Source of the DNA: HGM12669 sp048527645 | GTDB lineage: Bacteria > Bacillota > Clostridia > Oscillospirales > CAG-272 | Direction of reading: 5' to 3' | Assembly: GCA_048527645.1 (NCBI GenBank) | Contig: DBGFNI010000085.1 | Coordinates: forward strand, 1 to 14,487 | DNA length: 14,487 bases | In this document: positions 1-8,255 of the stretch, in pieces | Layout: each line of letters opens with the position of its first letter | How positions within the stretch are numbered: position 1 is the stretch's first letter | Position numbers and translations under genes: made by a program | The notes under the pieces: model-generated | What the model saw: only the letters and a program-made list of their open reading frames with translations | Databases searched by the model: none | Told to the model about the DNA's origin: nothing

Positions 1-1
1 G

Positions 2-1723
2 GAGCAGCTGCTTTCGGAAGAAGATAAGCGGATGCTGAAAAATATTTACGCACCCAAAGAAGTGGTTGTCCCTCCCAGAGACACCTATGTGTTTTCCTCC
101 GTGATGCCGGACGGCGAAATCCGTCTGTACGGCGGCAGTGTGGGGCGCGGCAAGCACCAGGAATACGGGCTGGGCGGCTATCTGTATTCTCGCGACTGCG
201 GTCTTTCCTGGCGGCAGCATGTGGGGACGGAATTCACCGATCAGAACGGTTGCGGTGTGCGCAGTCCGATCAGTGGCAGATATCTGCAATGCCTGGACGA
301 TCTGGTGCGGATTTTTGAAGAGGGGCCCGACGGCTTTCAGCTGGTCAAAAGGGTCAAACTCTTTGAAGGGAGAAACAAGGACTACGGCTGTCCCAAGCAT
401 CCGGTGTTTTTGGAGAAGAAGCCGGGGAGATGCCTGGCAACCTGGCACCGCGATCTGGAGGACGGAAACTTTGCACCTGTTGTGGTGATGTCCGATGACG
501 ACGGGGAAACATGGAAGATCACAGAACTGCCGACCACGACGAATTCGGAGATATTCTATCCGGACAAGGGCTACCGTTGGAGAAACCGCGGCTCAGAGCC
601 CACACTCTGTGAGCTTGCCGACGGCACGCTGTATCTGCTCAGCCGTACCAGCACGGATTTCTTCAACGAATATTTTTCCTACGATCATGGCGAGACCTGG
701 GTGGGGACGGGTGAAAACTCACCCATTCACGGCACGCTTGCCACTCCATTGCTCCTGCGTTTGCACGACGGCAGAACGCTGTTGCTGTGGAACAATACGC
801 GCGTCATGCCGCGCTTTAATCATCACCATCTTTGGCCGCAGTGCCATTACGGCCATTTTGTGGGAGAATTGGAGGATATGTTTACCAACCGTGACGTGGC
901 GAATGCCGCTGTCAGCACGGACGGCAAGCATTGGATCGGACAGCGGGAAATCGCGCTGACCTGCATCCGCAATGACTCCGATTACCGCCGCGCAGGCGGA
1001 CGGCACAACATTGCCGACAAGAGCGTGCAGCAGTTTGAGGCTTGGGAGCTGCCCTACAACAAGGTATTTGTGGTGATGGGGCAGTCGATTTCCACGCGGC
1101 GCGGCGTCATTTTTGATATAAACTGGCTGCTGCAGGATGAGCGCGAGGAAGACTTCTCCGCCGGACTTTCGCATGTTTCCACGCATCAATATGTCAAAAG
1201 TATCCGTGGCTCCTGGTTTGGACATAGCAGTGCAAACCGCTTGCCCGGCGCTGTTTTGACTGCCGATCCGGAAAATCCGGAGCGGCAGGTTGCACAGCTG
1301 GCACGCTTTCACGCGCCGGACCTTTTTAACGAGAAGGCGGGACTGGTATGGAATTTCCCGGTGAGTGAAAAAGGGGAAATCACGGTGGAACTGAATATTC
1401 TGCAAAGCGGTGTTCAGATCTGCCTGTCGGATCACTGGCAGAACCCCTCCGCGCCGGATATGAAAATTGCGGCGGCGACTTGCTTCACACTGGAAAAAGA
1501 GGATTTGCCCCACACCGGGTGGAACACGGTGCGCATCCGCTTTGATACGGCGAACAAGCAGGTGAAAATCTATGCAGACAACGGCGCACTGCTGTTTGAG
1601 GCACCGATCACGCTTCCGCTGATGAACGGCTTTTCCTATATTCACTTCCAGTCGTTGGCAGAGGCGGAGGACTTGCAGGGGACGCTGCTACGTCGGCTTG
1701 CAAAGAAAAACTGTGAGGAATAA
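2..1723 (+). CDS. Sialidase-like (BNR/Asp-box) beta-propeller protein with C-terminal lectin-like domain, probably 5'-truncated
   Basis: Likely a glycan-active enzyme or binding protein of the sialidase superfamily. Numbered from the Met at base 32, four Asp-box motifs (S-x-D-x-G-x-x-W) are visible at about residues 53-60, 154-161, 216-223 and 295-301, which indicates a beta-propeller. A Glu-Pro stretch followed by A-D-G-T-L and an Arg near residue 205 fits the sialidase pattern E-P-x-x-E-x-x-D-G-x-L...R. From about residue 390 a beta-rich region resembles a concanavalin/LamG-like domain. I see no F/Y-R-I-P motif, so true sialidase activity is uncertain. The frame is open from base 2 with plausible codons, and ATG 32 has no good ribosome binding site, so the real start is probably upstream. 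No signal peptide is visible in the part present. It leads the GRE operon, and its last codons contain the GRE ribosome binding site. The sialidase-like fold is confident; the substrate is not. Confidence 0.75.
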   Translation, partial: EQLLSEEDKRMLKNIYAPKEVVVPPRDTYVFSSVMPDGEIRLYGGSVGRGKHQEYGLGGYLYSRDCGLSWRQHVGTEFTDQNGCGVRSPISGRYLQCLDDLVRIFEEGPDGFQLVKRVKLFEGRNKDYGCPKHPVFLEKKPGRCLATWHRDLEDGNFAPVVVMSDDDGETWKITELPTTTNSEIFYPDKGYRWRNRGSEPTLCELADGTLYLLSRTSTDFFNEYFSYDHGETWVGTGENSPIHGTLATPLLLRLHDGRTLLLWNNTRVMPRFNHHHLWPQCHYGHFVGELEDMFTNRDVANAAVSTDGKHWIGQREIALTCIRNDSDYRRAGGRHNIADKSVQQFEAWELPYNKVFVVMGQSISTRRGVIFDINWLLQDEREEDFSAGLSHVSTHQYVKSIRGSWFGHSSANRLPGAVLTADPENPERQVAQLARFHAPDLFNEKAGLVWNFPVSEKGEITVELNILQSGVQICLSDHWQNPSAPDMKIAAATCFTLEKEDLPHTGWNTVRIRFDTANKQVKIYADNGALLFEAPITLPLMNGFSYIHFQSLAEAEDLQGTLLRRLAKKNCEE

Positions 1724-1726
1724 ATC

Positions 1727-3868
1727 ATGAGCAATCACTGCACGCGGCGATATGCGTTTACCGTCGATCCGTTTTCCAGAGCATTTCTTGAAAACGAGGA
1801 AAAATCATTATATGAGCGCATCGGGCTTGGCATGGCGGAGGTCGCGAAGTATACCGACATCCACATCGACGAACCCGTGGTGCTCGCGCACGCCTTTCCG
1901 CTTGCCTCCGATTCCGCTGCCTGGTATCAGTTCGGAAACGGGATCATCGCCGTGGAGAGCCGCTTTGACGATAATATCAAAAATCATCCGGAGCTTGCGG
2001 CACAGCTGACCGAAATCAAGGAAAAAATGCTGCCCTGGTCCACGTCTGCCAAAATTGACGCGGCGTGTTCCGACGAAGAAAAGCAGGCGGTGGCGGAAAT
2101 GCTCTGTTGGGGCGGCGGCTGGGGCGGACACGGCAACCCCGATTACGGCGTGATGCTGCATGCCGGAACAGACGGTATGCGCCGCACAATCGAACGGTAT
2201 CGGTCAGTCCATCCCGAAAGCGACGCGTTTTACCGCGGCTGCCTGTGCGCGCTGGACGCGATTGATATTTTGGGCGAGCGCTTTCTTGTGCTTGCACAAA
2301 AGCGCCTTGCGCACTGCACGGATGCGCAGATGCGGGTGCGGTATGAGCGGATGGTGCAGGCGTTTTCCGTCATTCCGAAGCAGCCGGCGTACGATTTTCA
2401 TTCCGCGGTTCAGTTCTTCTGGATGCTGTTTTCCTTTGACGGGATTGACTCGCCGGGGCGGCTTGACCAATATTTGGGCGATTATTTCGTATCCTCCGAT
2501 CGGGAAGAGTCATTGGAGATTCTGGATCGGTTGTGGGATGTGTTTCATCAGACGCGCGCGTGGAATCTGACCATCGGCGGCAGCGACGGCGCGGGCAACG
2601 ACATGTGCAATCCCCTGAGCGAGGCCATTTTGGAAATGACCGGCAAAAAATGCTATCATGCGCCGAATCTGACGCTGCGTGTGCACCAAGGCACCCCTGA
2701 ACACATATGGACAGCAGCGGCACGCTGCCTGTCACACGGCAGCGGACTGCCGGCGATTTATCATGACGAGGTCGTCTGTGCCGCACTGGAACAGATCGGC
2801 ATCTCACATGACGATGCACATGAATACTGCCTCAACGGCTGCAATCAGATCGACATCATGGGCAAAAGCCATATGGGGCTGGAGGACGGCGAGGTCAATC
2901 TGCTCAAATGCCTGGAAAAGCTGCTTTGGCAGCCCGAAACCGCGCAGCTCTGCTGCTGGGAGGATTTTTACGCGGCGTTTTTGCAAAAAATGCACAGCGT
3001 TTGCGATATGGTTTGCAGCATGGCGAACCGCTCACAAGAGATTTATGCGCGCTTTGCGCCGAATCCTTTGCGTTCTCTGTCCTTCCCAGACTGCCTGGAA
3101 AAGGGACGCGACTACAAAGCGGGCGGACCGCGGTACGGCCACGGTCAGGTGCTGGCAGAGGGAATTGCGGACACGGCAGACAGCCTGTGGGCGGTGAAGC
3201 ATCTTGTTTTTGAGACAAAGAAGTATTCGCTTGCGCAGATGATTCAGGGCGTCAAAACAGATTTTGACGGCATGGAGGATTTGCTCGCCGATTGCCTTGC
3301 CTGCGATAAGTTCGGCAACGATTTGGATACCGTCGATGCGATAGCCGCCGATTTTATGGACGACTACATGAAATATCTCAAACACAAAAAGACCTTCCGC
3401 GGCGGAATCTATACCGGCGGGTGCAGTCCGTATAACCGCGCGGCAGAAAACGGCGCGGCGGTCGGTGCGATGCCCAACGGCAGACGAAAGAATGACAGTA
3501 TTCTGGCAGACAGCATCGGCGCGGTGCCGGGCAGAGACGCCAACGGGCCCACCGCACTGCTCAATTCATGCGCCAAATACCGCCAGCGTGAGGCTTGCAG
3601 CGGCTTTATTCTCAATCTCAAATTTGACAAAAAACTGTTTGCCACGCAAATCGGTCAGCAGGCGTTTATCAATCTGACCAAGACATATTTTTCCCGCGGC
3701 GGGCAGATGGTGACGGCGGCAGTCGTGAGCGCGGAGGAATTGCAGGACGCAAAAATTCATCCGGAGAATCACCGCGATCTGATTGTGCGCGTCGGCGGCT
3801 ACAGCGATTATTTTGTCGATCTCTCGCCCGAATTGCAGGACAATGTGATTGCCAGGACGGTACTGTAA
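1727..3868 (+). CDS. Glycyl radical enzyme (pyruvate formate-lyase superfamily), unknown substrate
   Basis: This 713-residue protein is an oxygen-sensitive radical enzyme. Its C-terminal glycyl radical motif R-V-G-G-Y-S puts the radical on Gly691, followed by the usual D-L-S-P-E-L-Q-D-N-V-I-A-R-T ending. The active-site loop reads E-Y-C-L-N-G-C-N-Q (366-374), making Cys372 the expected thiyl residue. The loop aligns with the Y-C-L-M-G-C-V-E type of choline lyase and isethionate lyase, except that the catalytic Glu is Gln374. The N-terminal G-H-x-x-P-D-Y-type stretch (near residues 134-140) and the late G-A-x-P-N-G-R region (near 590) are also typical. It is shorter than the usual 780-850 residues. 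The ATG follows a GAGGAA site at 1715-1720 by 6 nt. Its activase starts at the base after its stop. Context points to a sugar or sugar-derived substrate. It is unlikely to be true PFL, which has adjacent Cys-Cys. Superfamily certain; reaction unknown. Confidence 0.95.
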   Translation: MSNHCTRRYAFTVDPFSRAFLENEEKSLYERIGLGMAEVAKYTDIHIDEPVVLAHAFPLASDSAAWYQFGNGIIAVESRFDDNIKNHPELAAQLTEIKEKMLPWSTSAKIDAACSDEEKQAVAEMLCWGGGWGGHGNPDYGVMLHAGTDGMRRTIERYRSVHPESDAFYRGCLCALDAIDILGERFLVLAQKRLAHCTDAQMRVRYERMVQAFSVIPKQPAYDFHSAVQFFWMLFSFDGIDSPGRLDQYLGDYFVSSDREESLEILDRLWDVFHQTRAWNLTIGGSDGAGNDMCNPLSEAILEMTGKKCYHAPNLTLRVHQGTPEHIWTAAARCLSHGSGLPAIYHDEVVCAALEQIGISHDDAHEYCLNGCNQIDIMGKSHMGLEDGEVNLLKCLEKLLWQPETAQLCCWEDFYAAFLQKMHSVCDMVCSMANRSQEIYARFAPNPLRSLSFPDCLEKGRDYKAGGPRYGHGQVLAEGIADTADSLWAVKHLVFETKKYSLAQMIQGVKTDFDGMEDLLADCLACDKFGNDLDTVDAIAADFMDDYMKYLKHKKTFRGGIYTGGCSPYNRAAENGAAVGAMPNGRRKNDSILADSIGAVPGRDANGPTALLNSCAKYRQREACSGFILNLKFDKKLFATQIGQQAFINLTKTYFSRGGQMVTAAVVSAEELQDAKIHPENHRDLIVRVGGYSDYFVDLSPELQDNVIARTVL

Positions 3869-4627
3869 ATGAAACAGACAGCGTATTCGCCCGATGCACG
3901 CGGCAGGGTTTTTCGGATTCAGCGCTTTTGTTTGCACGACGGTCACGGCATCCGCACAACGGTATTTCTCAGCGGCTGTCCGCTGCGCTGTGCCTGGTGT
4001 CACAATCCTGAGGGATGGGAAGGTGCGAACAGCACGGAAATGTCCGTACAAACTGTGATGCAAACGGTTTTGCGCGACGGGGACTATTATCAATTTTCCG
4101 GCGGCGGAATGACGCTTTCCGGCGGGGAGCCATCTACGCAGCCTGCTTTTTCTCTTGCGTTGGCACAAGCCGCGCGGGAGGCACAGATCTCTCTCTGTAT
4201 GGAAACGGCGGGAACGGGAGAGGACGATTTTTACCGGCAGATGGCGCTTTTGGGCTGCACCTTTTTGTATGATCTGAAGCTGATGGATCCGGAGCAGCAC
4301 CGGCGCTTTTGCGGCGCGGACAATGCGCGCATCCTGCGCCATTTTGCATTGCTTGCCCGGCTCGGTGCTTCGGTTGTTCCGCGCATGCCGCTGATTTGCG
4401 GGGTGAACGACACGCCGGACAATGTGCGGGCAACGGCGGCGTTTCTCTTACAAAACGGGTACAAGCAGTTGGAACTGATGCCGTATCACAATACGGCGCG
4501 AGAAAAATACGCCCGCTGCGGCATCCGACCCGGCTATGACCGGGAAAACGCTACACCGGAGCAGATTTGTGCGGCACAGGCGCTGTTTGCACGCGCAGGC
4601 GTGCAGACAACGGTCAGCGGCGCATAA
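3869..4627 (+). CDS. Glycyl-radical enzyme activating protein (radical SAM), lacking the ferredoxin domain
   Basis: This 252-residue activase would cleave S-adenosylmethionine and abstract hydrogen from Gly691 of the upstream enzyme. The radical SAM cluster motif Cx3Cx2C lies at Cys37, Cys41 and Cys44, within G-C-P-L-R-C-A-W-C-H-N-P-E. A G-D-Y-Y...S-G-G-G-M-T-L-S-G-G-E-P segment (SGGE at 84-87) matches GRE activases and holds the SAM-binding GGE. Most activases of dehydratase/lyase-type GREs carry about 50-60 residues with two extra [4Fe-4S] clusters between these two motifs. Here only about 30 residues without Cys separate them, giving a length close to PflA. The ATG follows the GRE TAA with no gap, so translational coupling is likely; an AGGA about 12 nt upstream is a weak binding site. 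Function is confident, and the partner is inferred from adjacency. Confidence 0.93.
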   Translation: MKQTAYSPDARGRVFRIQRFCLHDGHGIRTTVFLSGCPLRCAWCHNPEGWEGANSTEMSVQTVMQTVLRDGDYYQFSGGGMTLSGGEPSTQPAFSLALAQAAREAQISLCMETAGTGEDDFYRQMALLGCTFLYDLKLMDPEQHRRFCGADNARILRHFALLARLGASVVPRMPLICGVNDTPDNVRATAAFLLQNGYKQLELMPYHNTAREKYARCGIRPGYDRENATPEQICAAQALFARAGVQTTVSGA

Positions 4628-4666
4628 CAACCATAACAACGATTCAAACAAATACGGAACAAGCAT

Positions 4667-5344
4667 ATGAAATCAATCGAAACAAAAAACAGATGCCTGC
4701 TCTTTGATCTGGACGGCACTCTGACAGACAGTGCGCCGGGTATTTTGCACTCTGTCTGCTTTGCGCTGGAGCGCGCCGGCATTTCGCCGGACACGGTGTG
4801 CCTCAACGCCTTTATCGGCCCGCCGCTTTTGGACAGCTTTATGCAGCATGCAGGCATGACACAGGCACAGGCGCAGCGCGCGGTGCAGGACTATCGCGAA
4901 TGCTTTGTCGGGCAGCAGGCAATGTTTGAAAACAGCGTATACGACGGGATTTTTCCCGCGCTGCAAGCGCTGCGGGATTTGCAAGTGCCGCTTGCCGTGG
5001 CAACGGCAAAGCCGGAGCCGTACGCCGTGCAGATCATGGATCGCTTTGGGCTCTCGCCCTACTTTTTGCAGATTCACGGCGCGACGTTGGACGGGACGGT
5101 GCACAGCAAGGAGCAGGTGATTGCCAAGGCAATGGATGCGCTGGGAAAAATCGGATATGATTCGTTTCTGATGATTGGCGATAGGGAACAAGACGTGATC
5201 GGCGCGCACCGGTGCGGGATTCCCGTCTGCGGCGTGCTGTGGGGCTACGGCGACCGGGAGGAGCTGCTGCGCGCGGGGGCGGATCGGATCATTGAGACGC
5301 CGGAACAACTGACCACGCTTTCGAAAGGGGCGCTTGACAGATGA
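4667..5344 (+). CDS. HAD-superfamily hydrolase, phosphoglycolate-phosphatase-like
   Basis: This 225-residue phosphatase is probably cytoplasmic. All four HAD motifs are visible: D-L-D-G-T with nucleophile Asp14 and acid/base Asp16, Thr113 in V-A-T-A-K-P, Lys148 in H-S-K-E-Q, and G-D-R-E-Q-D with Asp172 and Asp176 for magnesium. An alpha-helical C1-type cap lies between motifs I and II, with G-P-P-L near residue 51, as in Gph-like proteins. The exact substrate cannot be read from sequence. Its place between a GRE activase and a fucosidase-type hydrolase suggests it dephosphorylates a sugar or small phosphorylated product of the pathway, though such genes may also be housekeeping riders. Spacing is 39 nt from the activase, and its TGA overlaps the next ATG (ATGA). 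Confidence 0.9.
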   Translation: MKSIETKNRCLLFDLDGTLTDSAPGILHSVCFALERAGISPDTVCLNAFIGPPLLDSFMQHAGMTQAQAQRAVQDYRECFVGQQAMFENSVYDGIFPALQALRDLQVPLAVATAKPEPYAVQIMDRFGLSPYFLQIHGATLDGTVHSKEQVIAKAMDALGKIGYDSFLMIGDREQDVIGAHRCGIPVCGVLWGYGDREELLRAGADRIIETPEQLTTLSKGALDR

Positions 5345-7548
5345 CAAAAAGCAGAAAAAAGTCTGAGCTGTGGTATACAAAATGGGCGGAAAAATGGGAG
5401 CAGGCGCTTCCGGTCGGAAACGGTCGGCTCGGCGGCATGGACTTCGGCCGTATCTGGGATGATACCTTGCAGCTCAATGAGGAGAGCATCAATTATGACG
5501 GCAAGCGGGAACGGATCAATCCCCAAACAAGGGAGTATTTTGAACAGATCCGTCAGCTGACCTTTGACGGAAAGGCGCAGGAGGCAGAGAACCTTGCCGT
5601 GTGTGCCTGGTCCGGCACGCCGTACAGCATGAGCGATTATCAGCCGCTGGGCAATCTGTTTTTACGCACGGAAAACCGCTGGGGCGAGGTCACGGAATAT
5701 TGCCGGTCACTGGATCTGTCGAGCGCGGTGATGCAAACGGAATATACCATGGGAAACGCGCATGACCGGCGGGAGGTGTTTGCCTCGCATCCCGATGATG
5801 TGATTGTCTATCGCTGGGAATGTGACACGGAACCCGTTTCGCTGCGCATCCTGCTCCACAGGGATCATTTTTATGCCGAAACAGTGCAGCTGGATGCGCA
5901 CACTGTGGCGATTACCTTCGTGTCGGGCAAGGAAAAAAATGTTGCAATGATGCGGGTGCTCCCCGACGCGGCGGATTCGTGCTGCGTGATCGGAGAAAGC
6001 ATTTTGCTGAAGCGGGCGCGTTCTTTCACCGTGCTTTTGACGGGGGCATCGACCTATCGGCAAAGCGATCCGCTGTCTGCCTGCCGGGAGACGCTCGACC
6101 GTGCCGGTCGCTATTCCTATGAAGAGCTGCGCGCGCGTCATGTCAAGGACTATCAGTCTCTGTATAACCGCATGAGCCTGACACTTACGCCGGAGGATGA
6201 GAAAAACGATATTCCGACCGATCAGCGTTTGGCGGCGCTGCGGGAACAGGTGGAGCAGACGCAGGGCAGCACCAAAACAACGGATTTGCTGCTGACAGAG
6301 CAGCTGTTTGCCTATTCGCGCTATCTGACCATCTCCGCCAGTCGAGCCGGCACGCTGCCCATGAATTTGCAGGGCATCTGGTCAGACAAGTATGAGCCGG
6401 GCTGGGGCTGCCGGTATACCGTCAATATCAATACGCAAATGAACTACTGGCCGACAGAGGCTTCCAATCTGTCCGAATGTCACACGGTATTGCTGGATCA
6501 TATGTACCGGATGCTGCCGCGCGGACAGCAGTGCGCAAGAGAAATGTACGGCTGCCGCGGCTTTGTCTGCCATCATAACACGGATGTGTACGGCGACTGC
6601 GCGCCGCAGGATATCTGGGTTCCCGGCAGCTATTGGGTGCTGGGGGGCGCATGGCTGTGTTTGCATCTGTGGCAGCACTACCGATATACGCGCGATCGGG
6701 AATATCTGCGCCGGGCTTACACCATTCTGCAGCAGTCCTGCCTGTTTTTTGAGGACTTTTTGCAGGAGAACCGGGACGGCTATCTGGTCATTTGTCCCTC
6801 TGTTTCACCGGAAAATACCTATTTTGACGAAAAGGGCAATTACGCTTGCTTTGCACCCGGAGTTGCAATGGACACCGAGATTTTGCACGAGCTATTCACT
6901 GCGACGGCAGAGGCATGCGAGATTCTCGGCGAGGATGCGGATTTTGCACGCCGCGTGCGGGAAATGGACGCAAGGCTTTTGCCGATCCGCATCGGCAAAA
7001 ACGGGAACATCGTGGAGTGGGATCAGGACTATCGGGAAGAGGAGTTGGGACACCGGCACATTTCGCATCTGTTCGGCCTGTATCCCGCCAGACAGTTCAC
7101 GCCGCAGGACGGCGAGCTGTTTGATGCGGCGCGCGTCACGCTGGAACGCCGCTTGTCAAACGGCGGAGCTGGCACCGGGTGGAGCCGCGCATGGGTGATC
7201 TGCATGTGGGCGCGTTTGCTCGACGGCGAGCAGGCGCTGGAGAATATTCACTATTTCTTTGCGCGTTCTGTATACGACAACCTGTTCTGTGCGCATCCGC
7301 CGTTTCAGATCGACGGGAATTTCGGAATTGCCGCAGGCATGCTGGAAATGCTTTTGCAAACGGATCGGGAAGGAAACATCACGCTGCTGCCGGCACTGCC
7401 GCAGGTATGGGCAAAGCAGGGCAGCGTCAGGGGAATCTGTACGGAAAACGGAGATGTGATGGACTTTTCTTGGCGCGACGGCAAAATCGTATCGCAGCGC
7501 ACCTATGCGCGCACCGTCGGAGCGCAGGACAGCCGCACAGAAGAATAA
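5341..7548 (+). CDS. Glycoside hydrolase family 95 (alpha-L-fucosidase type)
   Basis: GH95 enzymes are inverting hydrolases that mostly remove alpha-1,2-linked L-fucose; some members act on alpha-L-galactose. The N terminus has the family pattern A-L-P-V-G-N-G-R-L-G-G-M followed by L-Q-L-N-E-E-S. The core has N-I-N-T-Q-M-N-Y-W, with Asn362 and Asn364 matching the catalytic Asn pair of Bifidobacterium AfcA. S-P-E-N supplies the probable acid Glu491, and H-P-P-F-Q-I-D-G-N-F-G supplies Asp658. At 735 residues it is a little shorter than typical catalytic GH95 proteins. It has no signal peptide or membrane segment, so it should be cytoplasmic and act on imported oligosaccharides. The start overlaps the HAD stop (ATGA), and an AAAGGGG site lies just upstream. 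It is the last gene of the operon. Confidence 0.93.
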   Translation: MTKSRKKSELWYTKWAEKWEQALPVGNGRLGGMDFGRIWDDTLQLNEESINYDGKRERINPQTREYFEQIRQLTFDGKAQEAENLAVCAWSGTPYSMSDYQPLGNLFLRTENRWGEVTEYCRSLDLSSAVMQTEYTMGNAHDRREVFASHPDDVIVYRWECDTEPVSLRILLHRDHFYAETVQLDAHTVAITFVSGKEKNVAMMRVLPDAADSCCVIGESILLKRARSFTVLLTGASTYRQSDPLSACRETLDRAGRYSYEELRARHVKDYQSLYNRMSLTLTPEDEKNDIPTDQRLAALREQVEQTQGSTKTTDLLLTEQLFAYSRYLTISASRAGTLPMNLQGIWSDKYEPGWGCRYTVNINTQMNYWPTEASNLSECHTVLLDHMYRMLPRGQQCAREMYGCRGFVCHHNTDVYGDCAPQDIWVPGSYWVLGGAWLCLHLWQHYRYTRDREYLRRAYTILQQSCLFFEDFLQENRDGYLVICPSVSPENTYFDEKGNYACFAPGVAMDTEILHELFTATAEACEILGEDADFARRVREMDARLLPIRIGKNGNIVEWDQDYREEELGHRHISHLFGLYPARQFTPQDGELFDAARVTLERRLSNGGAGTGWSRAWVICMWARLLDGEQALENIHYFFARSVYDNLFCAHPPFQIDGNFGIAAGMLEMLLQTDREGNITLLPALPQVWAKQGSVRGICTENGDVMDFSWRDGKIVSQRTYARTVGAQDSRTEE

Positions 7549-7583
7549 CCGCGGGGAAAACCGGCCTTTCCCAGGAAAAAGAA

Positions 7584-7621
7584 ACGCCGCCGCAAGCATG
7601 GAAACATGCTTGCGGCGGCGT
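7584..7621 (-). terminator. Strong hairpin terminator, mainly for hpf
   Basis: A perfect 17-bp stem (7584-7600 with 7605-7621) closes a four-base GAAA loop on the + strand. Read on the minus strand it is followed by TTCTTTTTCC, the T-rich tract expected of an intrinsic terminator for hpf. On the + strand the following bases (ATGATTGTA) are poor in T, so for the GH95 operon it may act only as a weak terminator or a 3'-end-stabilising hairpin. It lies between convergent genes. Confidence 0.85.
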
Positions 7622-7702
7622 ATGATTGTACGGCGGAAAAACCGCTGACAAATGCGCTTGCCCCGTTTGCGGGGAGATGTATCGGATGTGCGTGTCTGTC
7701 GT
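7622..7702. other. Non-coding 3' region of hpf with small hairpins
   Basis: This stretch between the hpf stop and its terminator holds no credible gene. Two short hairpins are visible: CCCCG-TTTG-CGGGG at 7661-7674 and GCGG-AAAAA-CCGC at 7633-7645. Neither is followed by a T tract on either strand, so I would not call them terminators. Confidence 0.4.
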
Positions 7703-8230
7703 TTAGATTTGCGCGGTGGGAATTAAAAGACCGTATTCGTCCTCGTGCCGCTTGTATACGACATTGGTGTTGCCGGTTTTATCGTCAATGAAAACAAAGA
7801 AGCTGTGAGAGGTGAGGTTCATTTGCAGAATTGCTTCCTCCGTGCTCATGGGTTTCATCGGGAATTCTTTGACACGGATGCGGAATTCCGGCTCTTCCTC
7901 CGGTTGCTCTTCGTCGGCATAGCTGTCAAAGGCGCCGGCGCGCAGTCTGCGCTCCAGCCGCGTTTTGTTTTTCCGGATTTGTCCCTCGATCCGATCCTCC
8001 GCGCGGTCCAGTGCACAGCGGTAGGTGGAGTCCTCCACTTCGCTGCGGAAAATCGTGCCTTTGTAGTGAATGGTGATCTCAGCACATTCGCTGCGCTTGG
8101 TGTGATAATAGGTCACATTTGCCTCGGCATCATCGCCGAAAAACTTTTCAAATTTTTTCAGCTTCTGTTCTGCCTGCTTACGCATATCGTCGGTTACGCG
8201 TGTTTGCTTGCCTGTGATCGTTAATTTCAT
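7703..8230 (-). CDS. hpf: Ribosome hibernation promoting factor, long form
   Basis: This 175-residue protein binds the 30S decoding region and promotes inactive 100S ribosome dimers in stationary phase or stress. Residues 1-95 form the RaiA/HPF domain (start M-K-L-T-I-T-G-K, then Y-Y-H-T-K and many basic residues). An acidic linker (about 103-115) follows, then the long-form dimerisation domain with R-V-K-E-F-P-M-K-P-M-S-T-E-E-A and F-F-V-F-I-D-D...N-V-V-Y-K-R...Y-G-L-L-I-P. Length is typical for Bacillota. An AAAGGTGG site lies 6 nt before the ATG. A promoter with extended -10 and a GC-rich leader hairpin precede it. It is monocistronic, with its own terminator. Confidence 0.96.
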   Translation of the reverse strand: MKLTITGKQTRVTDDMRKQAEQKLKKFEKFFGDDAEANVTYYHTKRSECAEITIHYKGTIFRSEVEDSTYRCALDRAEDRIEGQIRKNKTRLERRLRAGAFDSYADEEQPEEEPEFRIRVKEFPMKPMSTEEAILQMNLTSHSFFVFIDDKTGNTNVVYKRHEDEYGLLIPTAQI

Positions 8231-8255
8231 AGAGAACCACCTTTTCTTGTAGATT

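Noticed and set aside
719..1645. A 308-codon minus-strand frame inside the sialidase-like gene
   Set aside because: It is a composition shadow; the opposite strand has clear Asp-box motifs and the minus frame has no motif or start signal.
1727..3868. Calling the GRE pyruvate formate-lyase (pflB)
   Set aside because: PFL has two adjacent catalytic Cys residues; here the loop is Gly-Cys-Asn-Gln and the neighbours are glycan hydrolases.
3566..4342. A 258-codon minus-strand frame across the GRE/activase junction
   Set aside because: It overlaps the glycyl radical motif and the radical SAM cluster motif on the + strand, so it cannot be the real coding frame.
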